The notes: generated from the letters alone by a model not told the origin. Positions 29,664 to 37,625 are shown, numbered from the stretch's first letter. The stretch: DNA of 37,625 bases from Candidatus Melainabacteria bacterium (GCA_003153555.1 PLZS01000031.1:1-37625), one strand, 5' to 3'. Numbers and translations are program-made.

Positions 29664-31916
29664 TTGACAGTGGATGAACCACCTCAAATATTTACCACCG
29701 AATTAACGGTCGGACAATTATCCAATACCTATAACTTCATTGGGCAGATTGGTGCCGGAGGGATGGGCGTCATTTACAAGGCGCATCATGCAATGCTCAA
29801 CAAAGACGTTGCAATTAAAATTCTGCACCTGGTCAACGAATTGAATGTGCAGCGTTTTCAGCGGGAGGCACAGGCTGCCTACAATTTGCATCATGAAAAT
29901 GTAGTTGCCGTGCATGAGTTTGGCGTCACCGAACAAGGGCAACCGTACATGGTGATGGAATTTATTGATGGCAAGACTCTTTCTGATCTCATTGAAGAGC
30001 GCGGTGCTTTGCCAATCGAATTGTGCATCAATATTTTCAAGCAAGTCTGTAACGGCATCTCCCATGCGCATTCCCGCGGTGTTCTGCATAGGGATTTGAA
30101 GCCAAGCAACGTTATGTTGACTGACCCGGAAAGTTGGTCGCCGCATGTTCGCATCGTGGACTTCGGCATCGCCAAAGTTTTGGATACTAACGAGCTTGGA
30201 TCGGGGAAGCTGACGCGCACAGGGGATTTTATGGGTAGCCCTCTGTACATGAGTCCAGAGCAGTGCTTGGGTAAGAACGTTGATTTGCGTTCGGATATTT
30301 ATTCCATTGGTTGCATCATGTTTGAGGCGTTGACAGGCAGTCCGCCACTTCAAGGAGAAACCTCCATGGAGACCATGCTCATGCAAATGAATGACAAGGC
30401 TCCTAGTTTGAAGGAAGGGTCAGGTGGTAAGACTTTTCCAGCTTGGATCGAAAGATTGGTGGCGCGGGCCCTGGCCAAAGATCCAGAGGAGCGGTTTCGC
30501 ACTGTTGATGAACTTAAAAAAGCTCTTGAAGAACGGGTTGTCGCCGATGTGAAGGTACCCGGGCAAAAAGACAGTGGCTTCACTGCTCTTAAATCGCTGC
30601 GCATTCCAATCATATCCGCTGTTGCACTCTCAGTGGTGGCAGGTCTATCTTCACTTCTGATCGCTCCGCGGCCGGTCAAAGAAGAGAGTAAAATGCCGTC
30701 ACAAGTACTGGCAGAGCAGTTCCCGAATCTCAAGCCCGGAAAAAAGACTGACGGCAATTATGACGATTTTACCCTTGATCCGTCCGTTCTTTCTCCGCCG
30801 ACGCACGATGAAGTTGTTGCGCGATATGTCGCTGACAGAGAGCAAACGAAAATCTCAACCATGGGACAAATTATTAACGACAGCGCTCTTTCCGGTCTTA
30901 AGGATAGAGTGGACATTAGCACCCTGGAACTGGCCGGCTCGAAGATATCCGACAAAGCCCTTGAGCATGCCCATCACTTACCGCTGATCAAAGTTGATAT
31001 CAACCGCAATCCAAAAATAACAAACAAAGTTTTGAACTACATCAAGCCTGATTTTTTGGAAGAATTGGATCTCTCTAAGACTTCATTCAATGGTGCTGGT
31101 ATCCCCGCTTTAGCTAAATTTCAAAATTTACGAACGCTCGCACTGGTGTCCGATCATATTACTGATGCAGACCTTGGCAGCCTGAAAAAACTTTCGGGCT
31201 TGATCAATCTCGACTTGTCGAATAATCCGAAGATCACCGACGCAGCGCTTTCTGTTATCTCCAAACTACCTAAGCTCAGGCAGCTGAACCTCACGAATAC
31301 TGGGATCAGCAGCAAAGGCTTATCAGAACTGCGGGATCTGCGCGATTTATCAGTCCTGAATATTAGCGACACCAAAGTCGATGATCGGGGACTTGTAGCC
31401 ATCCAGAATCTGCCCCTGACGACTTTTGACTTATTGAATACCGCCATTACAGACGGTGCTCTTAAGGGCATCGCCAAGATCAGGACTTTGCGCGAGCTCG
31501 GTCTGCAGAAGGTACCATTGACGCTTGATTCGATGAAGCTGATCGCTTCTCTACCGCTTAATTCGCTTACTCTCTACCAGTGCGATCTAACCAATGATGG
31601 TTTGGCAGAGTTGTCTCACTGTAAGACTCTAAGAGAGCTCAAATTAAGCGGTAATCGCTTAATCAGCGGCGCCGGAATTAGGGCCATTGCGAAGCTTCCA
31701 ATCCAGGAACTGTCGTTGGTTCAAACGTCTTTTACGGATAACGACTTGCCAGTTTTCTATGACTGGAAAGAGCTGCGTTCGGTCGACTTCTCTCGTTGTC
31801 CGGGCGTCACCCAATCCGGCGTTGATCGACTTAAGGCTGCTCTAGGTCATGACTGTTCTGTCTTACCTTTCGACACGCCAAATGTGTCCAGAATAAATTT
31901 TGGTGCCGAGTTTTAA
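29664..31916 (+). CDS. Receptor-like Ser/Thr protein kinase with leucine-rich-repeat ectodomain
   Basis: A 750-residue receptor-like kinase. The N-terminal Hanks-type domain (about 23-290) has GAGGMG (30-35), K52, HRDLKPSN (142-149), DFG 166-168 and SPEQ 197-200; all catalytic residues are present. One membrane segment (about 313-335) follows. The C-terminal half (about 395-745) holds roughly a dozen LRRs of the type LxxLxLSxxxITDxxLxxI (for example SGLINLDLSNNPKITDAAL), predicted outside the cytoplasm. This is the mirror image of plant LRR receptor kinases. The start is TTG 29664 or GTG 29670; no in-frame ATG exists before the kinase domain. Its stop lies two bases from the stop of the convergent mannitol dehydrogenase-type gene. 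The ligand is unknown. Confidence 0.87.
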   Translation: MTVDEPPQIFTTELTVGQLSNTYNFIGQIGAGGMGVIYKAHHAMLNKDVAIKILHLVNELNVQRFQREAQAAYNLHHENVVAVHEFGVTEQGQPYMVMEFIDGKTLSDLIEERGALPIELCINIFKQVCNGISHAHSRGVLHRDLKPSNVMLTDPESWSPHVRIVDFGIAKVLDTNELGSGKLTRTGDFMGSPLYMSPEQCLGKNVDLRSDIYSIGCIMFEALTGSPPLQGETSMETMLMQMNDKAPSLKEGSGGKTFPAWIERLVARALAKDPEERFRTVDELKKALEERVVADVKVPGQKDSGFTALKSLRIPIISAVALSVVAGLSSLLIAPRPVKEESKMPSQVLAEQFPNLKPGKKTDGNYDDFTLDPSVLSPPTHDEVVARYVADREQTKISTMGQIINDSALSGLKDRVDISTLELAGSKISDKALEHAHHLPLIKVDINRNPKITNKVLNYIKPDFLEELDLSKTSFNGAGIPALAKFQNLRTLALVSDHITDADLGSLKKLSGLINLDLSNNPKITDAALSVISKLPKLRQLNLTNTGISSKGLSELRDLRDLSVLNISDTKVDDRGLVAIQNLPLTTFDLLNTAITDGALKGIAKIRTLRELGLQKVPLTLDSMKLIASLPLNSLTLYQCDLTNDGLAELSHCKTLRELKLSGNRLISGAGIRAIAKLPIQELSLVQTSFTDNDLPVFYDWKELRSVDFSRCPGVTQSGVDRLKAALGHDCSVLPFDTPNVSRINFGAEF

Positions 31917-31918
31917 GG

Positions 31919-33406
31919 CTATTTTTCGCTCATCACGAACTTGAGTGTTTCTTGGCCGCCCTTGTCGTAAAGCATGTTCAACAAGAGCTCCAGTTCTTTT
32001 ACGAATCTTTCGGATTTCCCCAAGTCGCCAAAAATATCCGTCATTTCAAGCAACGCTTTTGGATCACGAGTCTTTTTGGTCACACCCGTAAGTCGCTCTG
32101 CTTGTGGATCCTGGATAGGGATTTCGTTGCCTTCTTCATCTTTGCCGTTCAAGAAACGCATCCAGCTTGCCACACATAAGGTGAGCTTGCGGATTGGACC
32201 TTTGCGTTCGAGTTGCTCGCTAATTGACGGCAAAATGAATTTTGGCAATTTCGACGAACCATCGAGACATATTCTCAACGCCTGATCCTTAATGGTCTCG
32301 TTGGCAAAGCGTTCCATCAGACTCTTCTTGTAGTCTGTGAGATTGACGCCTGGAATTTCACCCACTAGTGGAGTCACTTCTTCATCCATCAACGCTTTGA
32401 CATATGGAATGAACTCGGGCGCTTGAGCAATCTCATAGATGTAGCGATAGCCGCACAGATAGCCGAGGTAGCCCATTGCCGAATGGGAGGCATTGAGCAA
32501 TCTGATCTTCATCTTTTCATAAGGTGCTACGTCAGAAGTGAATTGCACCCCTACCTTTTCTAGTGGTGGACGTCCATTGCAAAAGTTGTCTTCGATAACC
32601 CATTGCTTGAATGGCTCTGCCACAACCGGGAACGCATCTTCAAGACCGTAGGTTTCGCGAACAAAATCGCGCTCGGCATCAGTGGTCGCCGGGGTGATGC
32701 GATCAACCATGCAATTTGGAAAGCTGACATTCTCGTCAATCCATTTAGCTAGTGCAGGATTGCGCTTGTTGCAGAAGGCGAGGAGAGTGGATTTGGCAAC
32801 GTGACCGTTGCCCTGCAAGTTGTCGCAAGATAGTACCGTAAATGGTGTCACTCCAGCTTTGCGGCGACGCTCTAAGCCCTCAGCTAAATAGCCAAAAATT
32901 GTTTGCGGGCGGCTGGGATTTTGCAGATCGTTTTGGATGCCTTTGTTGTCAAAATCTAGTTCACCAGTGCCCTGGTTGAAACAATAACCGCCCTCTGTTG
33001 CCGTCAGTGAAACTATCTTGATACTTGGATCAGCCATCTTTGCAAAGACAACTTCAGGATTCTCATAGCCAAAGATGTATGTTTTTAGGGCGCCAATAAT
33101 GCGTGCACTGCTTGTTTTTCCGCTTCTCTCCACCAGGGTGTAGAGGCAGTCCTGTGCGTTCAGTGCTTCGTTCATCGCCGCATCTTGGGGCATGATGCCA
33201 ACACCGCAAATTGCCCAATCAGTCAAGCCATGTGACTGAAAAAGGTCATCAAGATAAAGTGCTTGATGCGATCGATGGAAGCCGCCTACTCCGATGTGCA
33301 GAATTCCGTGCGTGAGTTTGTCCCGATCATACGTTGGGCAGGTCACGTTCTTAGGCGCATTCTTGAGCAATGCTTTGGATACTGGAGTTGAGGTCGTATT
33401 CGTCAT
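31919..33406 (-). CDS. Mannitol dehydrogenase family (polyol dehydrogenase)
   Basis: This NAD(P)-dependent long-chain polyol dehydrogenase of about 495 residues probably oxidises mannitol to fructose or a related polyol or aldonate. It shows the N-terminal nucleotide-binding segment GILHIGVGGFHRSHQALYLDDL, DRITPATT, and the signature around KMKIRLLNASHSAMGYLGYL with the catalytic lysine, asparagine and histidine. The length matches MtlK/UxuB-type proteins. ATG 33406 is preferred; an in-frame extension to 33481 would add 25 non-conserved residues. There is no operon partner: a terminator and the DHH gene lie upstream, and the convergent LRR kinase gene ends two bases away with no terminator between them. 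Confidence 0.86.
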   Translation of the reverse strand: MTNTTSTPVSKALLKNAPKNVTCPTYDRDKLTHGILHIGVGGFHRSHQALYLDDLFQSHGLTDWAICGVGIMPQDAAMNEALNAQDCLYTLVERSGKTSSARIIGALKTYIFGYENPEVVFAKMADPSIKIVSLTATEGGYCFNQGTGELDFDNKGIQNDLQNPSRPQTIFGYLAEGLERRRKAGVTPFTVLSCDNLQGNGHVAKSTLLAFCNKRNPALAKWIDENVSFPNCMVDRITPATTDAERDFVRETYGLEDAFPVVAEPFKQWVIEDNFCNGRPPLEKVGVQFTSDVAPYEKMKIRLLNASHSAMGYLGYLCGYRYIYEIAQAPEFIPYVKALMDEEVTPLVGEIPGVNLTDYKKSLMERFANETIKDQALRICLDGSSKLPKFILPSISEQLERKGPIRKLTLCVASWMRFLNGKDEEGNEIPIQDPQAERLTGVTKKTRDPKALLEMTDIFGDLGKSERFVKELELLLNMLYDKGGQETLKFVMSEK

Positions 33407-33633
33407 ATTGGTGCCACTCTTTTGGAAACAACTGAGGAAGTTCTCCCAACCATCCATCCAAAAGCCAGCCGTCGCTGCCAAGTGACTAGTGCTTGTGCGG
33501 TAGTGAGAATCGCTTTTGGAGATTGTACATTGTTTTTTCTGCCGATATATCCATTAGGTTTAGAACATGGGTGAGTGCCTATAACCGCACGTAGCTTTGG
33601 CTCGAAATACGATAGAGGATAGTATCTTTAGTG

Positions 33634-33677
33634 ACTGAAAAAGTCCGTTGGTTGGCTGAGCCAACGGACTTTTCAGT
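33634..33677 (-). terminator. Long near-perfect terminator of the DHH gene
   Basis: A 17-bp stem with a single bulged A (33634-33651 with 33661-33677) closes a 9-nt loop, 14 bases downstream of the DHH stop. On the minus strand it ends in a T5 tract; A/T symmetry would let it work on both strands. Confidence 0.85.
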
Positions 33678-33691
33678 TGCGCGCTGCGAAG

Positions 33692-34669
33692 TTAGACCGA
33701 AACGGCTGCGACGAAGTCGGCATGCAGTGCCTCCAGCAGGTCAGTGGTGAAACCAGAGGGCAGTTGACCAGCGGCCACTGTCTTATGTCCACCGCCACCG
33801 TATTTGGTTGCAAGAGGGCGCAAATCGATTTCGGGGTTTTCCGTCTTGAATGAGACGTAGCCGTCGGATCTGACAACGCAGATGTGGTGACAGAAATAGC
33901 CAAGTTCTGCCATAACGCCACGATGAATTTCGGGACGTTCGTTCTTGAGCACGACGAAGGCGGTCTCACCTTCAATGCGCATGTCCGCCTCGTTCATAGC
34001 CATGATGATTTGAGCATCCTTGCGAACCATCAGTTTGCGCTGCATGTCCGCAAGAACATCGTCCGTCAAGCCATGCTCGCTCAGAATTCCCAGGTAATGG
34101 GCGGCTTGAGCAGGCATGTTCTGACGCAGCCAGAAAGTGTCGGTGAGAATGCTGACTGCAAGAATCGGGTCGAAGACCCTGTACTTCTCAATCAACAGGC
34201 AACCGACTGACGGTGCGACATGCACGTAGGCGTTGCGATCATCGTGTTCATTTTCGACGATGTGGTGGTCCACATTGAAGACTGTGATGCCGCGCGGGTC
34301 GAAACCCAGGCGGTTGAGCGGACCGTCAAGGAGCAGAATTTCATCGGGGCGCCAAGTCGCAAGAAGCGTGTCAAACGCCTCCTGCAGATTGTCGACGGTG
34401 AAATCCTGGTGAGCCGCTGACAGTGCCGCCGGGTGATAATCATCGCTCTGGAGAATCCAGGCGATTTGCTTATACATCGTCAGAGTCGGCAGCGTGTAGG
34501 CTTCCAACCCCTGCTTGCGCAGAAAGTTGATCATCGCCTTCGTGCATGCCACCGAGTCTCCGTCGACTGGCTGTGAGGGACCGATCACGAGCGTACGCTT
34601 ACACCAGCGTTTGCCGGTGCGGACGCCCATGACCAGCTGCCACAGTGCTGTCAGCAGTTTGGGTATCAT
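33692..34669 (-). CDS. DHH-family phosphoesterase
   Basis: A 325-residue cytoplasmic phosphoesterase of the DHH/DHHA1 type, the family of NrnA nano-RNases, pAp phosphatases and related enzymes. Motif I is QPVDGDSVAC (33-42) with D36 and D38, the DHH motif is D134-H-H136, a further metal Asp is in LTDTFW (D177), and the DHHA1 substrate motif GGGGHKTVAAG is at 291-301. The His that usually opens motif I is missing (Pro/Ser there), which may change metal binding. The start ATG 34669 has AAGGAG six bases upstream, and that ribosome site overlaps the TAA stop of the small basic protein gene before it, so translation should be coupled. G/C-ending codons. Confidence 0.85.
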   Translation of the reverse strand: MIPKLLTALWQLVMGVRTGKRWCKRTLVIGPSQPVDGDSVACTKAMINFLRKQGLEAYTLPTLTMYKQIAWILQSDDYHPAALSAAHQDFTVDNLQEAFDTLLATWRPDEILLLDGPLNRLGFDPRGITVFNVDHHIVENEHDDRNAYVHVAPSVGCLLIEKYRVFDPILAVSILTDTFWLRQNMPAQAAHYLGILSEHGLTDDVLADMQRKLMVRKDAQIIMAMNEADMRIEGETAFVVLKNERPEIHRGVMAELGYFCHHICVVRSDGYVSFKTENPEIDLRPLATKYGGGGHKTVAAGQLPSGFTTDLLEALHADFVAAVSV

Positions 34670-34678
34670 GGGGTCTCC

Positions 34679-34930
34679 TTAGTAGTCGCCCCGGCTGGCA
34701 TTGGTGGCTTGCTGGCGAGCGGCGCGCCGTTCGGCACGATTCTCGCCTCGCTTGCCTTTCCAGTGCGCGCCGGTACCGACCGGGTTGAGGATGCCGCTTT
34801 CGATTCGGTCCCTGCGGTCCGAAGCTTTGCGCATCTTGTTTTGGTCCTCGACCGTGATCGTGCCGCAGTGGAAGGGGTTAACCTTCTTTTTCTGCTGCAC
34901 AAGTTTGGAACCGTTTCGTTTACGTGACAT
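34679..34930 (-). CDS. Small, highly basic protein
   Basis: The 83-residue protein is about one-third Lys/Arg, with a single Cys and a C-terminal helix of the form RAERRAARQQ. I recognise no family. The composition suggests binding to RNA, DNA or the ribosome. The start is well supported: AAGGAG lies seven bases before ATG 34930 on the minus strand. Its TAA forms part of the ribosome site of the DHH phosphoesterase gene. Together with a DHH enzyme, which often acts on short RNA or nucleotides, a role in RNA handling is a reasonable guess but not shown. Confidence 0.7.
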   Translation of the reverse strand: MSRKRNGSKLVQQKKKVNPFHCGTITVEDQNKMRKASDRRDRIESGILNPVGTGAHWKGKRGENRAERRAARQQATNASRGDY

Positions 34931-34970
34931 TTTCGTTCTCCTTGAATGTGATGAATAAACAAGTTGCCAG

Positions 34971-34995
34971 CAAAGCGGCTCTTAGAGCCGCTTTG
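34971..34995 (-). terminator. Perfect 11-bp hairpin after the Bax-inhibitor-like gene
   Basis: CAAAGCGGCTC (34971-34981) and GAGCCGCTTTG (34985-34995) pair perfectly around TTA. It lies 61 bases downstream of the Bax-inhibitor-like stop and 40 bases upstream of the small basic protein start, so it separates the two units. Confidence 0.7.
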
Positions 34996-35056
34996 CCGCA
35001 ACTGCGAAAAACGAAAAGGAATCAGCTGACGCCAATTCCCGTTTCGTGCCGACGTC

Positions 35057-35680
35057 CTACTTGTGGTGCAACTGCGAGTACAGCTGCAAGGCGTGCAGGA
35101 AGAAGTTCAGGAAGTCGAGATACAGCGACATGGTCAGGCCGATCGCCTTCTCCCAGGTGTTCTCGGAGTGACCGAGGCGCCAGAAGTCGAAGAGGAAGTA
35201 GCCCGAGAAGATGATCATGCCGAGGATCGAGTAGACGATGTTGATCGTCCGGCTGAGTCGCACGAAGATGCCGATGACGCCGACGATGATCAGACCGAAC
35301 AGGGCGAACATCAGGTAGGTGCCCATGCCGGAGAAATCGACGCCCGAGAAGAGCCCGACTATTCCGCAAACAGCCATGACACCGGCGGTGCCAGCGAAGA
35401 TGCCGCCGACGGTTTGCCAGCCCAGCTCCTCTTTGTACGAATTGATCACCGGTCCGATGAACAACCCGGACACGAAGGTCCAAGCGGCCAGTGCGGCGAT
35501 GCCGATGCCGGCGCCCGCGTGTGCGGCGAAGAAGACGCCGATTGTGCCCAGGATGAAGGCGATGCCCAGGCCGATCATGGTGGCGCCCGAGCGAATGTTG
35601 CGACCGCACCAGGTTCCCGCTGCCCCGCCGAGCATGCTCATCGTGAGCAAGAGGGCGACTTTGACGAAAATGCTTTCCAT
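35057..35680 (-). CDS. Bax inhibitor-1 / YccA family membrane protein
   Basis: A 207-residue integral membrane protein with six to seven hydrophobic segments. The C-terminal half has the BI-1 family hallmarks SILGMIIFSGYFLFDFWRL and SLYLDFLNFFLHALQLYSQL. In the family, conserved acidic residues near the C-terminus line a pH-sensitive ion pathway (bacterial BsYetJ leaks calcium); E. coli YccA restrains FtsH. ATG 35680 is chosen because GGAG lies about ten bases upstream and the first membrane helix begins directly after it; an in-frame extension to 35773 would run into a terminator hairpin. It is monocistronic between two hairpins. Confidence 0.88.
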   Translation of the reverse strand: MESIFVKVALLLTMSMLGGAAGTWCGRNIRSGATMIGLGIAFILGTIGVFFAAHAGAGIGIAALAAWTFVSGLFIGPVINSYKEELGWQTVGGIFAGTAGVMAVCGIVGLFSGVDFSGMGTYLMFALFGLIIVGVIGIFVRLSRTINIVYSILGMIIFSGYFLFDFWRLGHSENTWEKAIGLTMSLYLDFLNFFLHALQLYSQLHHK

Positions 35681-35756
35681 GTGTTTTGTTCTCCAAATTG
35701 AGGCGTGTTGTGCCTCTGGTTTGCCGAAGACCCGCCTGTTGGCAGGGGGCCGTATA

Positions 35757-35789
35757 AGGGAAGCGAGCCCCACAGAGGCTCGCTCCCTT
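35757..35789 (-). terminator. Hairpin terminator after the HAD gene
   Basis: A 13-bp stem with one bulged A (35756-35769 with 35777-35789) and a 7-nt loop lies 31 bases downstream of the HAD stop. There is no strong T-run on the minus strand, but its stability and position fit a transcription boundary. Confidence 0.65.
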
Positions 35790-35819
35790 AATTGAAACGA
35801 CGAGGTACTAAGCGCTGGG

Positions 35820-36665
35820 TCAGGCAGCCAGGGAGCCGAAACGCTCCACAGCCAACTTCGCCAACGCCGCCTCGAACTGGCTCCAGTCGGTGATGATCAC
35901 CTTGACGCCGAGCTTGCGCATCGCCTTGCGGATGTGCGCCTGCTCTTCAGCCGGGTACGCGCCCAGGTAGCCGATCACGGTGATGCCCGCGCCGACAGCT
36001 GCACGCGCACCGGTGAGCGAGTCCTCGACGGCGACGCAGTGATGGACGTTCAAGCCCATCCCCGCCAGCGCCTCCAGGTAGACCCGTGGGTCCGGCTTGC
36101 TCGACTTGTAGTTCGCCGCGGAGTAGATCCGGTCGGTTTCGAAGAAACCTTCCTGACCGGCTCCCTTCAAGCAGGCGCGAACACGACGTTCGGCGCTGCT
36201 CGAGACGACGGACTTGCCGATGTCGGCGATGCGAGCCAGCAGCTCGTTGACGCCATCGGTCGGCTGGATGTCGGTCGCCAACTGGGCGATGACAGCCATC
36301 TCCTCCTTCTTGACGAGGATTTCCAGCTCGGGCCGGTAGTCTTCGCCTTCCAGGACCTCCGTCATGCCTTCGTCGAAGCTGAAGCCGTGCTCAGCTGCGA
36401 GTTCGGTGATCATGCGACGGAAGGAGTAGCCAACGAACCGCTTCATCAGCGACTCGGGCGTGAAGTGCTTGCTGGCGGCGACACCCTTGCTGGACAGGGT
36501 GGCGTTGATGACCGTGCAACACGCCTTGAAGGCCGGCGCCTCGGTCATGCCGAGGGTATTGTCGTAGTCGAACATGATGTGGAACATCCGCATCAGTTGA
36601 CGCTTCTGTTCGGCGGTGAGGCGCTTGCCGCGGTTCTTGGTCGATTGCTTGGTTGTCGTAGTCAT
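35820..36665 (-). CDS. HAD-superfamily hydrolase, beta-phosphoglucomutase-like (subfamily IA)
   Basis: A 281-residue predicted phosphatase or phosphomutase. A basic N-terminal tail of about 28 residues precedes motif I, MFDYDNTL with D33 and D35. Motif II is VVSSSAERRV, the conserved lysine lies in KSSKPDPRVYLEAL, and the acidic motif is VAVEDSLTGARAAVGAG. The helical cap between motifs I and II is of the beta-phosphoglucomutase/phosphoglycolate phosphatase type. ATG 36665 follows AAAGGA on the minus strand. The gene has its own terminators at both ends. The substrate is unknown. Codons are strongly G/C-ending, leaving long spurious frames on the opposite strand. Confidence 0.82.
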   Translation of the reverse strand: MTTTTKQSTKNRGKRLTAEQKRQLMRMFHIMFDYDNTLGMTEAPAFKACCTVINATLSSKGVAASKHFTPESLMKRFVGYSFRRMITELAAEHGFSFDEGMTEVLEGEDYRPELEILVKKEEMAVIAQLATDIQPTDGVNELLARIADIGKSVVSSSAERRVRACLKGAGQEGFFETDRIYSAANYKSSKPDPRVYLEALAGMGLNVHHCVAVEDSLTGARAAVGAGITVIGYLGAYPAEEQAHIRKAMRKLGVKVIITDWSQFEAALAKLAVERFGSLAA

Positions 36666-36776
36666 ATAGTTTCCTTTCGAAGTTTGTCCTAGCCTCGGTT
36701 TGAGACAGGCTTGATGTGAATAAAACCTGCTGAGTTACCTCAAGCAGAGACCAGGTGATTCCTGGAAAAAAACTAA

Positions 36777-36810
36777 GCCCGCAAGACCGGTGTGACCCGC
36801 TCTTGCGAGC
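36777..36810 (-). terminator. Rho-independent terminator of the partial gene at the window edge
   Basis: A 10-bp stem with one G-T pair (36777-36786 with 36801-36810), with an inner CGG/CCG, starts nine bases after the stop at 36819. On the minus strand it runs into TTAG and T7. Confidence 0.8.
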
Positions 36811-36818
36811 TCAGATGA

Positions 36819-37625
36819 CTACGCCGCCGCCCGCACGAGCAGGTTGCGAATCGCAGTCTTTGTGTCTCCCGAGGTGAGCTCGGTCAACGCCCATGCCAGT
36901 TCCGTAACGAACCCCGCCTTGCCCGCCATCACCACGAACCGGTCGTCGCGAACGACTTCACCGATTTTGCGGAGGATGTGAGCGAGAACGTGATGGTCAC
37001 GGTTCTCCAAACGAGTCCAGGCGAGCACCTCCTGGTAGACGCCATCGAGCTTGGACAGCTCGGTGTCGCTTTGCTGGAAGGTGTTACCCAGTTCGTCCGT
37101 GCAGCCGAGGTTGAGCAGCCAGCACGCGAAGACGAAAGTCGGCGCCTTGAGCACCTTCTCGCCGTCGGTGATGACCAGTGCACGTTCCACAGCGTAAGCA
37201 ATGCGCTCGGACGCCTTGCTCGTACCCCGGGCACCGACACGAACGATCGTGTCCATGGGGGCGCTGTCCTTGAAGCGGCGCTGGATCTTCGGTCCATAAA
37301 CCGCCATCAGGTCGTCACCGAGGATCACACCCAGTTCCTTGTGGAACAGCTGAAGCAGCGCCCCGACTTCGGGAATCAGCACTGCTTCATGGATGAGGGT
37401 CGCACCAAGACGCGGGCCAACCATGGCCGGCACCTGATGCGCCGCGTTCAGACCAAGGAACTTCAGCTCCCAGTAGGAACCGATGTCTGCCACAGTCTCA
37501 ACGCCAACCGAATCCCAAGCCGGAACCTGGAAACGGCCCTGCTCAACCACGAGCTGGCGGAACTTCTCCGTGCCGACCATGACGCCGCCATCGAAGCCGA
37601 GGAATTCCGCCGTGTCCTTGCGGAA
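36819..37625 (-). CDS. Unknown protein, 5' end outside the window
   Basis: The frame stays open from the stop at 36819 to the window edge, so the gene is partial; an internal ATG at 37580 would give 253 residues, but 15 more coding-like codons precede it (DTAEFLGFDGG). I do not recognise a family. The visible part is soluble and mostly alpha-helical, without signal, membrane segment or clear catalytic motif. A glycine-containing RVGARGTSKASERIAYAVERAL segment and a late helical region RDHHVLAHILRKIGEVV stand out. The codon style matches the other genes of this end of the window, and a strong terminator follows. Confidence 0.6.
   Translation of the reverse strand, partial: FRKDTAEFLGFDGGVMVGTEKFRQLVVEQGRFQVPAWDSVGVETVADIGSYWELKFLGLNAAHQVPAMVGPRLGATLIHEAVLIPEVGALLQLFHKELGVILGDDLMAVYGPKIQRRFKDSAPMDTIVRVGARGTSKASERIAYAVERALVITDGEKVLKAPTFVFACWLLNLGCTDELGNTFQQSDTELSKLDGVYQEVLAWTRLENRDHHVLAHILRKIGEVVRDDRFVVMAGKAGFVTELAWALTELTSGDTKTAIRNLLVRAAA

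Noticed and set aside
35063..35701. Plus-strand open frame of 212 codons opposite the Bax-inhibitor-like gene
   Set aside because: The Asp/Glu/Gln-rich translation is typical of a shadow of a membrane protein gene with GC-rich third positions.
35934..36692. Plus-strand open frame of 252 codons opposite the HAD gene
   Set aside because: It is a shadow frame; the minus strand shows all HAD motifs and a good ribosome site.

Overview
The window looks like a chromosomal segment of a non-photosynthetic relative of cyanobacteria, most likely Melainabacteria/Vampirovibrionia of the Obscuribacterales type. This is inferred from roughly 50% G+C, several eukaryote-like Ser/Thr kinases fused to membrane, TPR or LRR parts, a cyanobacterial-type class V aminotransferase and a CADD-type folate gene. 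No rRNA, tRNA, CRISPR array, transposase, integrase or phage structural gene was recognised.

Layout. 0.4-3.1 kb: leucine dehydrogenase-like enzyme, a small Cys-containing protein and an alanine-glyoxylate-type aminotransferase. 3.3-4.2 kb: an exported Pro-rich protein. 4.3-6.7 kb: a compact folate operon, CADD-like pABA synthase - folP - folB - folK, with 1-nt stop/start overlaps. 6.8-7.6 kb: two small minus-strand hypothetical genes, then a degenerate ~65-bp tandem repeat. 8.2-11.1 kb: cyanophycinase-like peptidase, isochorismatase-fold hydrolase and HAD phosphatase, separated by strong hairpins. 11.4-12.5 kb: SAF-domain lipoprotein and a SpoT-type HD hydrolase. 13.1-14.9 kb: tandem-hotdog thioesterase and a histidine phosphatase. 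15.2-15.8 kb: an exported TPR-thioredoxin protein whose first catalytic Cys codon is an in-frame TGA. 16.1-21.5 kb: kinase - TPR - kinase operon. 21.5-24.5 kb (minus): trehalose-phosphatase and glycogen-debranching-type glycosidase. 25.1-26.8 kb: a small Thr/Ala-rich gene, a pentanucleotide microsatellite and a decayed TPR gene. 26.8-29.5 kb: HAD hydrolase, membrane-anchored PrxQ/BCP with a frameshifted tail, and an MFS transporter (minus). 29.7-31.9 kb: kinase with an LRR ectodomain. 31.9-33.4 kb (minus): mannitol dehydrogenase-type enzyme. 33.7 kb to the end (minus): DHH phosphoesterase with a small basic protein, Bax-inhibitor-1 family protein, HAD hydrolase and a partial unknown gene, most of them separate units with hairpin terminators.

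Two gene styles alternate. One has ordinary mixed codon use in operons with tight overlaps. The other (8.2-11.1, 13.1-14.9, 25.1 and 33.7-37.6 kb) has C/G-ending codons, strong AAGGAG-type ribosome sites and near-perfect hairpins between genes. The second style may mark high expression or a different origin.

The points most worth a second look are the UGA at the thioredoxin active-site Cys (selenocysteine or nonsense mutation), the CADD-led folate operon, the kinase-TPR-kinase cassette, the tandem-hotdog protein with paired C-G-P-x-C motifs and a Lys-rich tail, and several repeat families.
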